This document shows positions 9,251 through 18,798 of a stretch of 64,000 bases of DNA, piece by piece. The stretch lies in assembly GCF_000374825.1 (NCBI RefSeq), contig NZ_KB895383.1:1-64000 (forward strand), written 5' to 3'. The stretch's first letter is position 1, and each line of letters begins with the position of its first letter. A program made the position numbers and the translations under genes. The notes under the pieces are model-generated. The model ran no database searches, was not told the origin of the DNA, and saw nothing but the letters and a program-made list of their open reading frames with translations. Origin of the DNA: Paenibacillus sanguinis 2301083 = DSM 16941 (lineage in GTDB: Bacteria; Bacillota; Bacilli; Paenibacillales; Paenibacillaceae).

Positions 9251-9283
9251 GCATGGCGGACGCTGGCATAGCGTGCGCCGTGC
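9251..9283 (+). promoter_or_regulatory. Long hairpin in the rpsO-pnp intergenic region
   Basis: GCATGGCGGACGCT (9251-9264) pairs with AGCGTGCGCCGTGC (9270-9283) around loop GGCAT, with one G-G mismatch and one G-U pair. A T-rich run (TTGTTTTTT) follows at 9291-9299. A weaker stem GCTCC-GTCA-GGAGC with a TTTT tail lies at 9337-9354. It may be a partial terminator or a double-strand processing site for pnp control, as known for E. coli rpsO-pnp. Confidence 0.55.
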
Positions 9284-9435
9284 GGCCAGGTTGTTTTTTA
9301 CAAATCAGACCTTCCCATAAACTATTGGAACGAGCGGCTCCGTCAGGAGCTTTTGTTACGAATGGGGTTATCTCCCGTAAAGCAGGAAATAATGAACCCA
9401 GTACCGAACTTTTATTCAAGATAAGGAGGGATTTC

Positions 9436-11538
9436 ATGGAGAATCAAGTGAAAATGCAGCTAGGGGGAAGAACCCTGGTGCTGGAAACTGGCCGTTTGGC
9501 CAAGCAGGCAAATGCAGCGGTCATGGTTCGGTATGGTGATACGGCAGTATTGTGTACCGTCACAGCATCCTCGGAACCGAAAGACCTGGATTTTTTTCCG
9601 CTGACGGTTAACTATGAAGAAAAATTGTATGCTGTGGGTAAGATTCCCGGCGGATTTATCAAACGTGAAGGACGTCCCAGCGAAAAGGCGATCTTGGCGA
9701 GCCGCCTGACGGACCGTCCGATTCGTCCGTTGTTCCCGGAAGGGTTCCGTAATGACGTACAAATCGTCAATTTAGTCATGAGTGTGGATCAGGATTGCGA
9801 GCCGGAAATTGCTGCTATGATCGGGACTTCAGCCGCGCTTAGCATCTCCGATGTTCCGTTCAATGGGCCAATCGGTGGTGTCGCTGTCGGACGTGTGAAC
9901 GGTCAATTTATCATTAATCCGGACATTGCCCAGCAGGAAGCCAGTGACATTTATGTCGTTGTTGCCGGGACTAAAGATGCCATTATGATGGTTGAAGCCG
10001 AAGCCAATGAAGTGCCGGAGGATGTGATGCTTGAAGCGATCATGTTTGGTCATGACGAGATCAAGAACATCGTAGCGGTCATTGAAGAATTGGTGAAGGT
10101 AGCGGGCAAAGAAAAGATGCAAGTAAAGCTGCATGCTGTTAATGAGGACGTGAATGCGGCGGTTCGTGCATTTGCTCAGGAGCGGCTGGTGGAAGCGGTC
10201 AAAATTGTCGAGAAGCATGCGCGTCAGGATGCTATTGATGCCATTAATGAAGAAACGGTGGCTCACTTCGAGGAGCAATACATAGAGACGCCTGAGTTGC
10301 TTGGCGATGTCAAGGAAGTATTGCATGATATCGTGAAGGAAGAAGTGCGTCGTCTGATTACTCATGACAAGGTTCGTCCCGACGGGCGCAAGCTGGACGA
10401 AATTCGTCCGATTGAATGCGATACCGGCCTGCTGCCGCGCACACATGGTTCAGGCTTGTTCACACGTGGGCAAACGCAGGCGCTTAGTATCTGTACGTTA
10501 GGTGCGCTGGGCGACGTGCAAATTCTCGACGGGATCGACCTGGAGGAATCCAAGCGCTTCATGCACCATTATAACTTCCCTCCATTTAGCGTAGGTGAAG
10601 CTCGTCCGCTTCGGGCTCCGGGCCGTCGTGAAATTGGACATGGCGCCTTGGGTGAACGGGCATTGTCCAAGGTAATTCCTTCGGAGACGGAATTCCCGTA
10701 TACGATTCGTCTCGTATCCGAAGTGCTTGAATCCAACGGATCTACCTCGCAGGCCAGTATCTGTGCCAGCACCTTGGCCATGATGGATGCAGGTGTACCG
10801 ATTAAAGCTCCTGTAGCTGGTGTGGCGATGGGCTTGATCAAGGACGGAGAACATGTGTCGATTTTGACAGACATCCAAGGGATGGAAGATCATCTTGGCG
10901 ATATGGATTTCAAGGTGGCTGGTACTAGCGAAGGTGTAACTGCTATTCAAATGGATATCAAAATTGACGGTATCGACCGGCAAATTCTGACCGATGCGCT
11001 GTCACAAGCTAAAGAAGGCCGGATGTTCATCTTGTCCAAAATGACAGAGCGGATTCAGAAGCCGAATGAGCAATTGTCTCCATATGCACCGAAGATCGTA
11101 ATCATGCAGATCAATCCGGACAAAATTCGTGATGTGATCGGAGCTGGTGGCAAGATCATCAACAAAATTATTGAAGAAACCGGTGTGAAGATCGACATTG
11201 AGCAGGATGGACGTGTATTTATCGCATCGACCAGCCAAGAGATGAACAGCAAGGCCCAATCCATTATTGAGGGCATTGTTAAGGAAGTTGTTGTTGGCGA
11301 AATTTATGTCGGTACGGTAAAACGGATTGAGAAGTTTGGTGCATTTGTAGAAATCTTGCCAGGTAAAGACGGACTGGTGCACATCTCTCAACTGTCTACA
11401 GAGCGTGTAGGCAAAGTGGAGGATGTAGTGGCGATCGGCGATACCGTAACCGTGAAGGTTACCGAGATTGATCAACAAGGCCGTGTAAACCTTTCACGCA
11501 AGGCTGTATTGACTGCGGAAACGGAAAAATCTTCTTAA
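9436..11538 (+). CDS. pnp: Polyribonucleotide nucleotidyltransferase (PNPase)
   Basis: PNPase is a phosphorolytic 3'-5' exoribonuclease. The 700-residue product has the full arrangement: RNase PH domain 1 ([15 protein letters not shown]), the helical linker, RNase PH domain 2 ([14 protein letters not shown], then [17 protein letters not shown] and [20 protein letters not shown]), KH ([16 protein letters not shown]) and S1 ([19 protein letters not shown]). ATG 9436 is chosen because AAGGAGGG precedes it by 5 bases; an upstream in-frame start at 9253 is unlike the family. A strong terminator follows. Confidence 0.97.
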   Translation: MENQVKMQLGGRTLVLETGRLAKQANAAVMVRYGDTAVLCTVTASSEPKDLDFFPLTVNYEEKLYAVGKIPGGFIKREGRPSEKAILASRLTDRPIRPLFPEGFRNDVQIVNLVMSVDQDCEPEIAAMIGTSAALSISDVPFNGPIGGVAVGRVNGQFIINPDIAQQEASDIYVVVAGTKDAIMMVEAEANEVPEDVMLEAIMFGHDEIKNIVAVIEELVKVAGKEKMQVKLHAVNEDVNAAVRAFAQERLVEAVKIVEKHARQDAIDAINEETVAHFEEQYIETPELLGDVKEVLHDIVKEEVRRLITHDKVRPDGRKLDEIRPIECDTGLLPRTHGSGLFTRGQTQALSICTLGALGDVQILDGIDLEESKRFMHHYNFPPFSVGEARPLRAPGRREIGHGALGERALSKVIPSETEFPYTIRLVSEVLESNGSTSQASICASTLAMMDAGVPIKAPVAGVAMGLIKDGEHVSILTDIQGMEDHLGDMDFKVAGTSEGVTAIQMDIKIDGIDRQILTDALSQAKEGRMFILSKMTERIQKPNEQLSPYAPKIVIMQINPDKIRDVIGAGGKIINKIIEETGVKIDIEQDGRVFIASTSQEMNSKAQSIIEGIVKEVVVGEIYVGTVKRIEKFGAFVEILPGKDGLVHISQLSTERVGKVEDVVAIGDTVTVKVTEIDQQGRVNLSRKAVLTAETEKSS

Positions 11539-11592
11539 ATAAGAGGAAGCTGATTTTTGAACAAATACTTGTTTAAATGTAGAAGCTGCGGG

Positions 11593-11626
11593 AAAAGAGA
11601 CAGAATATTAATTCTGGCTCTTTTTT
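11593..11626 (+). terminator. Rho-independent terminator after pnp
   Basis: AAAAGAG-A-CAGAAT pairs with ATTCTG-G-CTCTTTT around ATTA and runs into a six-T tract. It ends the rimP-to-pnp block. Just upstream at 11552-11562, GATTTTTGAAC resembles the 3' end of the modular repeat family. Confidence 0.9.
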
Positions 11627-11672
11627 AGTACTATTTTTCCTGAGTGTATGGGCGCAGACTTGCCAGGTTGTT

Positions 11673-11701
11673 GCATAATCCCACGCTTGTCAACATAAGA
11701 T
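11673..11701 (+). promoter_or_regulatory. Sigma-E-like promoter upstream of the ylxY-type gene
   Basis: GCATAAT (11673-11679), 14 bases, then CATAAGAT (11694-11701) fits the sigma-E pattern KMATATT-N14-CATACAMT at most positions. This suggests mother-cell expression during sporulation. It is a by-eye match. Confidence 0.5.
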
Positions 11702-11724
11702 GGGACAACAACCAAAGGAAAGGG

Positions 11725-12780
11725 ATGGGCCTTTGCATGGATCGGAACAAGTTTGCCATCATCGCAATATGTATTGCCTTGGTGATGATTCTGGGACAGT
11801 TCGCGGGAGTTCGTGCGTTTGTGCAGCGGGGGAATGATACGGAGGTTGATAGCTTTGCCTTCCGATTGCTGACGGGTCAGATCGATGGGGAAGCAAATCA
11901 GGAGACACAGGAGCCAGGCGACGGTCGCGATACGTTATCCAGGGAGGAAGCCCTGATTCGCCAAATTCGTCAGGCTGCTATTCAGCATCGCATAGAACCG
12001 ATAGATGCCGTAGTAGACCGGGTATGGAAGGCGATTCCGGGTTATAACGGCCAGGAAATTGATATTGAAGAGACTTATGAGCAAGCAAAGCGCTTGCCCA
12101 AGGATACGCCAATTCCCTACGTATATAGGGAAATCACTCCCAAGGTGATGCTGGATGATTTGGGTCCCCAGCCTATATACCGGGGAAATCCGAATAAACC
12201 GATGGTCGCTCTGATGATCAATGTAGCTTGGGGCAATGAGTTCCTAACCCCGATGCTGGATACGTTGGACGAGATGGAGGCCAAGGCGACCTTTTTCCTT
12301 GATGGAAGCTGGTTGAACAAAAATGAAGCCTTGGCCCTGGAAATTAAAAAGCGGGGGCATCAGATTGAAAATCATGCCTACTCCCACCCGAATATGAGTC
12401 AGTTGGAGTCCACGCGGGCCCGTCTGGAAATCACCAAGACGAAGAAGCTGCTCCAGGAGCGGCTTGGTATAGAAAACCGCTGGTTTGCGCCACCTTCGGG
12501 AGACTTTGACCAGCAAACGGTAAAGCTTGCTGCCGAGGAAGGCCTGAAGACGGTGCTCTGGACTGTAGATACAGTGGATTGGAGGAAGCCGCCGGCCTCA
12601 GCCATCGTCTCCAAAATCGACAGCAAGATCGCCCCTGGCTCCTTGGTGCTGATGCATCCGACAGCTTCAAGCCGAGATGCGCTAAAGGATATGATCAAGG
12701 TGATTCGGGGCAAGGGACTGGTGCTAGGTACTGTAGAGCAAACGCTGTCTTCAGACCGGGTGAAGCAACCGCAAAGTTGA
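11725..12780 (+). CDS. Polysaccharide deacetylase family protein (YlxY-like)
   Basis: A membrane-anchored NodB-type polysaccharide deacetylase of about 351 residues. An N-terminal hydrophobic segment (FAIIAICIALVMILG) serves as signal anchor. The NodB domain lies in the C-terminal half, with ALMINVAWGNEF (an N-V-A variant at the usual metal-binding TFDDG motif), ATFFLDGSWL, GHQIENHAYSHPN (metal-binding HxxxH) and VLWTVDTVDW. The substitution at the first motif, shared with YlxY-type proteins, makes full deacetylase activity uncertain. ATG 11725 follows AAAGGA by 5 bases; ATG 11737 is the alternative. Its place after pnp and before the M16 protease matches B. subtilis ylxY. Confidence 0.85.
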   Translation: MGLCMDRNKFAIIAICIALVMILGQFAGVRAFVQRGNDTEVDSFAFRLLTGQIDGEANQETQEPGDGRDTLSREEALIRQIRQAAIQHRIEPIDAVVDRVWKAIPGYNGQEIDIEETYEQAKRLPKDTPIPYVYREITPKVMLDDLGPQPIYRGNPNKPMVALMINVAWGNEFLTPMLDTLDEMEAKATFFLDGSWLNKNEALALEIKKRGHQIENHAYSHPNMSQLESTRARLEITKTKKLLQERLGIENRWFAPPSGDFDQQTVKLAAEEGLKTVLWTVDTVDWRKPPASAIVSKIDSKIAPGSLVLMHPTASSRDALKDMIKVIRGKGLVLGTVEQTLSSDRVKQPQS

Positions 12781-12874
12781 GCTTGCTCGCTTTTTTTGAT
12801 AGGATAGGGATGCATTTATGATGCTTTTTTGAAACGGGTTTTGCGGGTTGCAAAACTTTGAAGGAGGGCCTTAG

Positions 12875-14128
12875 ATGAACAGGCTACAATTAAAAAACGG
12901 CCTTCGGGTGGTGATGGAGCGAATACCGACTAGCCGTTCGGTATCGTTTGGCATTTGGGTCAAGACGGGCTCGCGTAATGAAGTACCGGAACAAGGCGGA
13001 ATATCTCATTTTATCGAGCACATGTTGTTCAAAGGAACAGAGCGCTTTGGTGCCAAGGACATCGCCGAGCAGTTCGACGCTATTGGCGGGAATGTCAATG
13101 CGTTTACTTCCAAGGAATATACATGTTATTATGCCAAGGTACTGGATGAGCATCTGCCAATTGCGGTTGATGTGTTGTCTGATATGTTCTTCCGCTCCTT
13201 GCTGGATGAGGAAGAGCTGAGGAAAGAGAAGAATGTTATCGTTGAGGAAATTTCGATGTATGAGGATACTCCGGACGACATCGTGCATGATTTGGTCTCC
13301 CAGGCGGCTTACGGTGAGCATCCGCTGGCCTTGCCGATTCTTGGAACCGAAGAGAAGCTTCAGACGATGAGTTCTGAGCATCTGCGGAACTATATGCAGG
13401 AGCATTATACCATCCAGAACACGGTCATCAGTGTGGCCGGAAATATTGATGATGGAGTAATCCAACTGCTTGAGAAACATTTTGGAGATTTCTCCAATCG
13501 GGGAGTATCCGCGTTGCCTAGTGCGCCGGACTTTTTGGGCGGTTTGGAGTACCGGCGCAAGAAGACGGAGCAAAACCATATCTGTCTCTCATTCCCGGGT
13601 CTCCCGATTGGTGATGACAAGCAATATGCGATGGCCTTGCTGAATAACACCCTTGGCGGCGGGATGAGTTCCCGGCTGTTCCAGGAAATTCGCGAGAAGC
13701 GTGGATTGGCTTATTCGGTCTATTCCTATCACAGCTCCCATGCCGATAGCGGGTTGTTTACGGTGTATGCCGGAACTGCGCCTCGCCAGACCAAAGAAGT
13801 GCTGGATCTGACCAAGGAGATTTTGGCTGATGTGTCTGTAAACGGCATGACGGACAAAGAACTGAGCAAAGGGAAAGAGCAGCTAAAGGGCAGCTTGATC
13901 CTGAGCCTGGAAAGCACGGGAAGCCGAATGAACCGCTTGGGTAAAAATGAGCTGATGTTAGGCCGGCATTATACATTAGATGAGATGATAGCTCGTATTG
14001 AGGCAGTAACTATGGATGATGTTAACGCAGTGTTAAAGAGAATGTTCCAGCAGCCGTTTTCATTAGCTATGGTAGGCTCGTCCGATCGGGTAATATCGGG
14101 AATAAGGAGAGATGAACTTGTCATTTGA
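12875..14128 (+). CDS. M16 family zinc peptidase (MlpA/YmxG-like)
   Basis: A processing-peptidase-like metalloprotease of 417 residues. The inverted zinc motif HFIEH is visible in [16 protein letters not shown], with the downstream glutamate in [14 protein letters not shown]. The second, inactive M16 domain includes [25 protein letters not shown] 12875 follows AAGGAGGG by 7 bases. Its position between the YlxY-like gene and dut/dpaA corresponds to B. subtilis ymxG (mlpA). The C-terminus overlaps the dut start. Confidence 0.93.
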   Translation: MNRLQLKNGLRVVMERIPTSRSVSFGIWVKTGSRNEVPEQGGISHFIEHMLFKGTERFGAKDIAEQFDAIGGNVNAFTSKEYTCYYAKVLDEHLPIAVDVLSDMFFRSLLDEEELRKEKNVIVEEISMYEDTPDDIVHDLVSQAAYGEHPLALPILGTEEKLQTMSSEHLRNYMQEHYTIQNTVISVAGNIDDGVIQLLEKHFGDFSNRGVSALPSAPDFLGGLEYRRKKTEQNHICLSFPGLPIGDDKQYAMALLNNTLGGGMSSRLFQEIREKRGLAYSVYSYHSSHADSGLFTVYAGTAPRQTKEVLDLTKEILADVSVNGMTDKELSKGKEQLKGSLILSLESTGSRMNRLGKNELMLGRHYTLDEMIARIEAVTMDDVNAVLKRMFQQPFSLAMVGSSDRVISGIRRDELVI

Positions 14129-14567
14129 AGTACAACTCCAGCGTCTAGCAGGGAACGAAGATATTGAATTGCCACGTAAAATGTCTGAGCTGGCCTCCGG
14201 GTTTGACCTGTATGCCGCCGTCAGTGAGGAGCTGACATTGGCACCCGGACAACGCTTGCTCGTACCCACCGGGATTGCGATTGCTATGCCAGGAGGCCTG
14301 GAAGCGCAAATCCGTCCACGCAGTGGACTGGCATACAAGCACGGGATTACTTGTCTGAATTCGCCGGGAACCATCGATGCGGATTACCGCGGCGAAATTA
14401 AGGTGCTGCTGACGAATTTGGGCCAGGAGGCCTTTGTCATTCGCCGCAATGAGCGTATTGCGCAAATGGTCTTCCAGATCGTGCCTGAAGTAGAGCTTGT
14501 TCAGGTGGACGAGCTGACCGAGACGGTTCGCGGCGCCGGTGGCTTTGGACATACGGGAACCAGATAG
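14118..14567 (+). CDS. dut: dUTP diphosphatase
   Basis: Hydrolyses dUTP to dUMP and pyrophosphate, keeping uracil out of DNA. All five trimeric dUTPase motifs are visible: [38 protein letters not shown] and the C-terminal arm [10 protein letters not shown]. The product is about 149 residues. TTG 14118 is preferred because AAGGAG (14104-14109) is 8 bases away; ATG 14112 would leave only 2 bases. It overlaps the end of the M16 protease gene. A strong terminator follows. Confidence 0.94.
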   Translation: MSFEVQLQRLAGNEDIELPRKMSELASGFDLYAAVSEELTLAPGQRLLVPTGIAIAMPGGLEAQIRPRSGLAYKHGITCLNSPGTIDADYRGEIKVLLTNLGQEAFVIRRNERIAQMVFQIVPEVELVQVDELTETVRGAGGFGHTGTR

Positions 14568-14587
14568 GGACACAGCTTCAAACTCAA

Positions 14588-14633
14588 AACCTTCAATGAT
14601 CGCCTTTGTGCGGATATCATTGAAGGTTTTTTT
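14588..14633 (+). terminator. Terminator after dut
   Basis: AACCTTCAATGAT (14588-14600) and ATCATTGAAGGTT (14616-14628) pair over 13 bases and run into a T tract. Confidence 0.93.
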
Positions 14634-14639
14634 GCGTTT

Positions 14640-14668
14640 CACCACATTTCGGCTGTTGGCATAAGATG
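14640..14668 (+). promoter_or_regulatory. Sigma-K-like promoter of dpaAB
   Basis: CACC (14640-14643), 16 bases, then CATAAGATG (14660-14668) resembles the sigma-K pattern mACm-N16-CATAnnnTA. B. subtilis spoVFAB is a sigma-K operon, which supports the reading. Confidence 0.5.
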
Positions 14669-14706
14669 GTTTATACTGTGTTGCTTGGAAGGAGTGCTAT
14701 CTGCGA

Positions 14707-15606
14707 ATGCTGACCGGAATATCGATTGTATTCCTTGGTGGAGACGCCCGTCAGGTAGAAATCATTAATAAATGCTTGGAACTGGATGCCGGAGTATCGG
14801 TTGTTGGTTTCGACCATCTGGACCCTCCGCTTACAGGAGTATCCCAGGAGAAGATAAGCCCTGCTTTGCTGGCTAACGCTGATGTAATCATTCTTCCAGT
14901 AACCGGTTGTGATGATCAGGGGACCATTCCGGCACCGTTCTCGGCAGAGCAGCTTGTCATTGAGCAGAAGTGGTTCTCGTCTATCCGCCGAGGCACCTTG
15001 GTGTATACGGGCATTGCCAAGAAGCTGCTCAAGCAAATGGGAACAGAGCATGGCTTTCGTATTATTGAATTGCTGGAACGTGATGATATCGCCATTTACA
15101 ATTCTATTCCTACAGCCGAAGGTGCTGTAATGATGGCGATTCAGAATACGGATATCACGATTCATGGATCGACATGTATTGTGCTGGGCATGGGGCGCAC
15201 CGGATTTACCCTGGCCAGCACACTGCAAGGGCTGGGAGCAACGGTGAAGGTTGGAGTACGGCGGGAGGACGATGTGGCAAGAGCTGTGCAAATGGGCTGG
15301 AAGCCTTTTGCAACAAGGGATTTGGCTGCGAATATTGGGGAAGTTGACTTGATTTTTAATACAATTCCGACTATGATAGTCACAGCGCAAATCATCTCGA
15401 AATTGCCCCGTAGAACAGTTGTTATTGATCTGGCTTCCGCTCCTGGAGGAACGGACTTCCGCTTCGCGGAGAAGCGGGGGATCAAGGCAATTCTGGCTCC
15501 CGGCATCCCCGGAATCGTGGCTCCCAAAACGGCTGGAATCATTATGGCCAATACGACGTGTCAGTCGATTTTGGAAGAGTATCATTTACGGGGGGATGAA
15601 GAGTGA
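14707..15606 (+). CDS. dpaA: Dipicolinate synthase subunit A
   Basis: With DpaB it converts 2,3-dihydrodipicolinate to dipicolinic acid, the major spore-core solute, in the mother cell. The 299-residue product has an N-terminal SpoVFA domain (GISIVFLGGDARQVEIINKC) and a Rossmann NAD(P)-binding domain with VLGMGRTGFTLASTLQGLG. The C-terminal block VVIDLASAPGGTDF and APGIPGIVAPKTAG is typical. ATG 14707 has AAGGAG 11 bases upstream. It overlaps dpaB by 4 bases. Confidence 0.96.
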   Translation: MLTGISIVFLGGDARQVEIINKCLELDAGVSVVGFDHLDPPLTGVSQEKISPALLANADVIILPVTGCDDQGTIPAPFSAEQLVIEQKWFSSIRRGTLVYTGIAKKLLKQMGTEHGFRIIELLERDDIAIYNSIPTAEGAVMMAIQNTDITIHGSTCIVLGMGRTGFTLASTLQGLGATVKVGVRREDDVARAVQMGWKPFATRDLAANIGEVDLIFNTIPTMIVTAQIISKLPRRTVVIDLASAPGGTDFRFAEKRGIKAILAPGIPGIVAPKTAGIIMANTTCQSILEEYHLRGDEE

Positions 15607-16196
15607 ATTGGCAGGGGAAAACGGTAGGATACGCTATTACGGGCTCGCATTGCACGTTCGCCGAGGTTATGCCGCAGATTCAGCGCTTTGTGGACGGAGG
15701 CGCAAAGGTGGTACCCATTATATCCCATACGGTACTAATGACGGACACCCGGTTTGGCAAATCGGAGGATTGGCGGAAACAGTTGAAAGATATTACCGGG
15801 AATGATATCATTTCTTCAATTGTGGAGGCTGAGCCGCTTGGTCCAAGCAAATTGCTTGATGTCTTGGTTATTGCTCCCTGTACAGGGACTTCAACAAGCA
15901 AGCTGGCGAATGCCGTAACAGATAGCCCTGTATTAATGGCGGCAAAGGCGCAGCTGCGCAACGGACGCCCGCTGGTTATTGCCGTGTCCACCAACGACGG
16001 TTTAGGATTTAACTTGGCGAATATCGCCAAGTTAATTGTAGCGAAAAATATCTACTTTGTGCCGTTTGGTCAAGATAATCCGACAGCCAAACCTAATTCG
16101 CTGGTCGCGGACATGAGTTTGGTGCCGGAGGCTTGTTATGCGGCGCTGGAAGGTAAACAGCTTCAACCCTTAATTATTGAACGCTTTCATGCTTGA
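15603..16196 (+). CDS. dpaB: Dipicolinate synthase subunit B (flavoprotein family)
   Basis: A 197-residue member of the flavoprotein/phenylacrylic decarboxylase fold acting with DpaA. Seen are VGYAITGSHCTFAEVMPQI at the N-terminus, LVIAPCTGTSTSKLANAVTDSPV (the FMN-type loop) and VPFGQDNPTAKPNSLVADM. The start is GTG 15603, overlapping dpaA. In B. subtilis asd follows; here a 305-base gap leads directly to dapG. Confidence 0.96.
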   Translation: MNWQGKTVGYAITGSHCTFAEVMPQIQRFVDGGAKVVPIISHTVLMTDTRFGKSEDWRKQLKDITGNDIISSIVEAEPLGPSKLLDVLVIAPCTGTSTSKLANAVTDSPVLMAAKAQLRNGRPLVIAVSTNDGLGFNLANIAKLIVAKNIYFVPFGQDNPTAKPNSLVADMSLVPEACYAALEGKQLQPLIIERFHA

Positions 16197-16218
16197 ATTT
16201 CGTCGCATTCATCATACA

Positions 16219-16330
16219 GTAGAGTTTCGGAAGAGAGACTACGCTCCGGATGAGCAACAGAACATGAATATCGCAGGGGGAAGCCCTGCGACGCCGAATA
16301 GTGGACTTGGAACGGGTGGAACGTGCCTTG
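16219..16330 (+). other. Structured leader-like region between dpaB and dapG
   Basis: The 305-base gap 16197-16501 has no convincing gene but several stems: GTAG...CTAC with inner TTTC-GGAA-GAGA (16219-16242), GCTC-CGGAT-GAGC (16243-16255) and CGCAGGG-GGAAG-CCCTGCG (16272-16290). The string TGAGCAAC, shared with the modular repeats, is at 16251-16258. GGGTGGAAC at 16314-16322 recalls the T-box core, but no specifier loop or terminator is evident. Its role (dapG leader RNA or decayed repeat) is undecided. Confidence 0.4.
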
Positions 16331-16501
16331 TAGATTGCTCTGGGGGCGCAGCTTTGGAATGCTGTAGAATTGCGGAGAGATCAGAAAGCCAGGGGTTCCG
16401 GGTGAGATGGGTGTCATTATCCATCCGGTGATCGCTGGTTGTTGAACAAACGGAATGAAGTCATCGCTTTACTCCGCATTTAGTTAACTGGAGGAATACC
16501 C

Positions 16502-17722
16502 ATGCGCATTTTGGTACAAAAATTTGGCGGCACGTCTCTATCTACACAAGAAGCCAGGGAGCATGTCGTTTCACACATTCGCCGGGAGCTGAACAATGGT
16601 TTCCGGCTCGTCGTGGTGGTTTCAGCCATGGGACGGAAAGGCGACCCTTATGCCACGGATACTTTGCTTGGACTGGTAGCCGAAGGGGGCGGGAGCTTGC
16701 CGCTTCGGGAGCAGGACATGTTGATGGCCTGCGGCGAGATCATTTCAGCATCAAAGCTTTGCAGCCTGCTGACGGAACGGGAAATATCATCCGTTGTTCT
16801 TACCGGTGCACAAGCAGGCTTCCGAACGGATGGCCAATATGGCAATGCTAGAATTCTGGACATTGTCCCGACCAGGGTGCTGGAAGAGATGAAGCATAAG
16901 GATGTCGTCATCGTGACGGGCTTCCAGGGACAGAACCAGAGCGGGGACTTTACGACGCTGGGCCGTGGCGGCAGCGATACGTCGGCAACGGCGCTTGGCG
17001 CTGCCCTGCATGCGGAGATGGTCGATATTTATACGGACGTGAACGGTATTCTGACGGCGGATCCGAGAATCGTAGAGGATGCCAAGCCACTGGAATATGT
17101 CAGCTATGCAGAAATTTGCAATATGGCGCATCAAGGTGCCAAGGTTATTCATCCGCGTGCGGTCGAGATCGCTATGCAGGCCGGCATTCCGGTGCGCGTG
17201 CGTTCCACTTTTTCGGAAGGGGAGGGGACGCTTGTGGCTAACCCGGAAGGCTTTCGGGATGTGCAAATGGGTGTGGTTGACCGCTACGTGACCGGTATTG
17301 CTTATGTGGCCAATATTACGCAGATTCGGGTCGAGTCCGAGGATGCGGGAGTTCATCATCTGCAACTTCAGGTCTTTAAAGCGATGGCGGAAAACGCGAT
17401 CAGCGTTGATTTCATTAATGTGACCCCGTCGGGGGTCGTTTATACGGTGTTTGACAAGGATGCGGACAAGGCGCTGGCTGTACTTCAGACGTTGAAGCTA
17501 TCGCCGCAAATCTGCTCCGGCTGTGCCAAGGTATCGGTGATTGGGGGGGGCATCAACGGAGTTCCGGGCATCATGGCCAATATCGTTGAGGCTTTAACCG
17601 ATCAAGGTATTCAGATTTTGCAGTCAGCAGACTCCAATACGACGATTTGGGTGCTTGTGCATAAGGATGATATGGTTGATTCATTACGAGCCCTGCATGC
17701 CAAGTTTGAACTCGCAAGGTAA
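16502..17722 (+). CDS. dapG: Aspartate kinase DapG
   Basis: Catalyses the first step of the lysine/DAP/threonine/methionine pathway and supplies DAP for cell wall and dipicolinate. The 406-residue product has the kinase signature VQKFGGTSL at residue 6, GRGGSDTSATALGAAL, the substrate-binding DVNGILTADPR, and two C-terminal ACT domains (VHHLQLQVFKAMAENAI; KVSVIGGGINGVPGIMA). Position next to dpaAB and dapA identifies it as the DapG (DAP-sensitive) type. ATG 16502 has GGAGG 7 bases upstream. Confidence 0.95.
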   Translation: MRILVQKFGGTSLSTQEAREHVVSHIRRELNNGFRLVVVVSAMGRKGDPYATDTLLGLVAEGGGSLPLREQDMLMACGEIISASKLCSLLTEREISSVVLTGAQAGFRTDGQYGNARILDIVPTRVLEEMKHKDVVIVTGFQGQNQSGDFTTLGRGGSDTSATALGAALHAEMVDIYTDVNGILTADPRIVEDAKPLEYVSYAEICNMAHQGAKVIHPRAVEIAMQAGIPVRVRSTFSEGEGTLVANPEGFRDVQMGVVDRYVTGIAYVANITQIRVESEDAGVHHLQLQVFKAMAENAISVDFINVTPSGVVYTVFDKDADKALAVLQTLKLSPQICSGCAKVSVIGGGINGVPGIMANIVEALTDQGIQILQSADSNTTIWVLVHKDDMVDSLRALHAKFELAR

Positions 17723-17785
17723 TAGACAACAGAGATTATGAGATTAACATAAATTGCACAGCGGGAGATGGGAGGAGGAAATGGC

Positions 17786-18649
17786 GTGATTGATTTTGGA
17801 CGAATGATTACAGCCATGGTAACGCCTTTTGACAATCAAGGAAAGATAGATTGGGATCAGGCTGCAAGCTTGATTGATTACTTGGTGGAGGAACAGCAAT
17901 CCGATAGCCTTGTGGTCTGCGGTACGACAGGGGAATCGCCAACTCTGACGGATGAGGAGAAGCTGGAGTTGTTCTCCTTTGCCGTGAAGCATGCAGCAGG
18001 TCGTTGCAAGATCATTGCCGGTACAGGCAGCAATAATACCGCTCATTCCATTCATTTAACCAAGCAAGCCCAGGAGCAAGGGGCCGATGGCATATTGCTG
18101 GTCGCTCCTTATTACAACAAGCCGAACCAGGAGGGGCTTTATCAGCATTTTAAAGCGATAGCGGAGGCAACTACGCTGCCGGTGATGTTATATAATGTGC
18201 CAAGCCGTACGGCCGTTAGTCTGACCGTGGAAACAACGCTGCGCCTGGCTCAAATTCCTAATATCGTCGCCACCAAGGAGTGTGCTTCCCTGGATCAGGT
18301 TGCGTCTGTAGTTTTGGCCGCTCCGTCTCACTTCAAGGTGTATTCTGGTGACGATTCCTGTGCATTGCCCGCCCTTGCTGTGGGGGCTTACGGGATTGTC
18401 AGTGTGGCCAGCCATATTGCCGGCCGCTCCATTCAGAGCATGATCCATTGTTACCTGGAGGGTAAGGTGGCAGAAGCGGGCAAGCTGCACCGTGAGCTGC
18501 TTCCGTTATTCAAGGGGCTGTTCGAGTGTCCGAATCCGGTAGCTGTAAAATATGCATTGAGTGAAACCGGTCATCCGGTGGGCTCGGTGCGATTGCCACT
18601 GGTGCCGCCCAATGAACAGGAAGCATCCCGGATTCGCGACTTATTATAA
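17786..18649 (+). CDS. dapA: 4-hydroxy-tetrahydrodipicolinate synthase
   Basis: Condenses pyruvate with aspartate semialdehyde to feed DAP, lysine and dipicolinate synthesis. The 287-residue product shows AMVTPFDNQG, the GTTGESPTL motif, the tyrosine of VMLYNVPSRTA and the Schiff-base lysine in NIVATKECA. GTG 17786 is chosen because GGAGGAGGA ends 6 bases before it and the family begins with an IDFGR-type start; ATG 17768 would begin before the ribosome site. A terminator follows. Confidence 0.95.
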   Translation: MIDFGRMITAMVTPFDNQGKIDWDQAASLIDYLVEEQQSDSLVVCGTTGESPTLTDEEKLELFSFAVKHAAGRCKIIAGTGSNNTAHSIHLTKQAQEQGADGILLVAPYYNKPNQEGLYQHFKAIAEATTLPVMLYNVPSRTAVSLTVETTLRLAQIPNIVATKECASLDQVASVVLAAPSHFKVYSGDDSCALPALAVGAYGIVSVASHIAGRSIQSMIHCYLEGKVAEAGKLHRELLPLFKGLFECPNPVAVKYALSETGHPVGSVRLPLVPPNEQEASRIRDLL

Positions 18650-18690
18650 AGCTAACACTCCAGAAAACAAACCTATGCTGTGCTTCCAGA

Positions 18691-18725
18691 AACCGATGCC
18701 TTTTCAGATGGCATCGGTTTTTTTC
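18691..18725 (+). terminator. Terminator after dapA
   Basis: AACCGATGCC (18691-18700) and GGCATCGGTT (18710-18719) pair over 10 bases and run into a T tract. Confidence 0.93.
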
Positions 18726-18768
18726 ATGTCGAGAAAGGAAAGGTTAAATAGAGGTAAACGGTGCTGAC

Positions 18769-18798
18769 TTGTGTTTTGCCAAAATAATCATGTATAAT
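18769..18798 (+). promoter_or_regulatory. Promoter and long leader of the RNase J gene
   Basis: TTGTGT (18769-18774) and a perfect TATAAT (18793-18798) are 18 bases apart. The transcript would start near 18805, giving a leader of about 175 nt. I see no gene or clear structured RNA in 18727-18981, so the leader length is the main feature. Confidence 0.65.

Noticed and set aside
11552-11562. GATTTTTGAAC after pnp as a repeat copy
   Set aside because: A single short match to one end with no partner; could be a remnant or chance.
12770-12800. Terminator after the YlxY-like gene
   Set aside because: There is a T run, but the stem before it (GAGC/GCTC) is only four pairs with a two-base loop.
16314-16322. 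GGGTGGAAC as a T-box antiterminator core
   Set aside because: The following bases do not match the ACCGCG pairing, no specifier hairpin or terminator is evident; kept only as part of an unassigned region.
16177-16431. 84-codon open frame overlapping dpaB
   Set aside because: Overlaps the end of dpaB, no ribosome site, and the region is full of stems instead.
16197-16501. Lysine riboswitch before dapG
   Set aside because: GCCGAA is present, but the AGAGGTGC, AGTA and GGCTGTC-type core elements are not.
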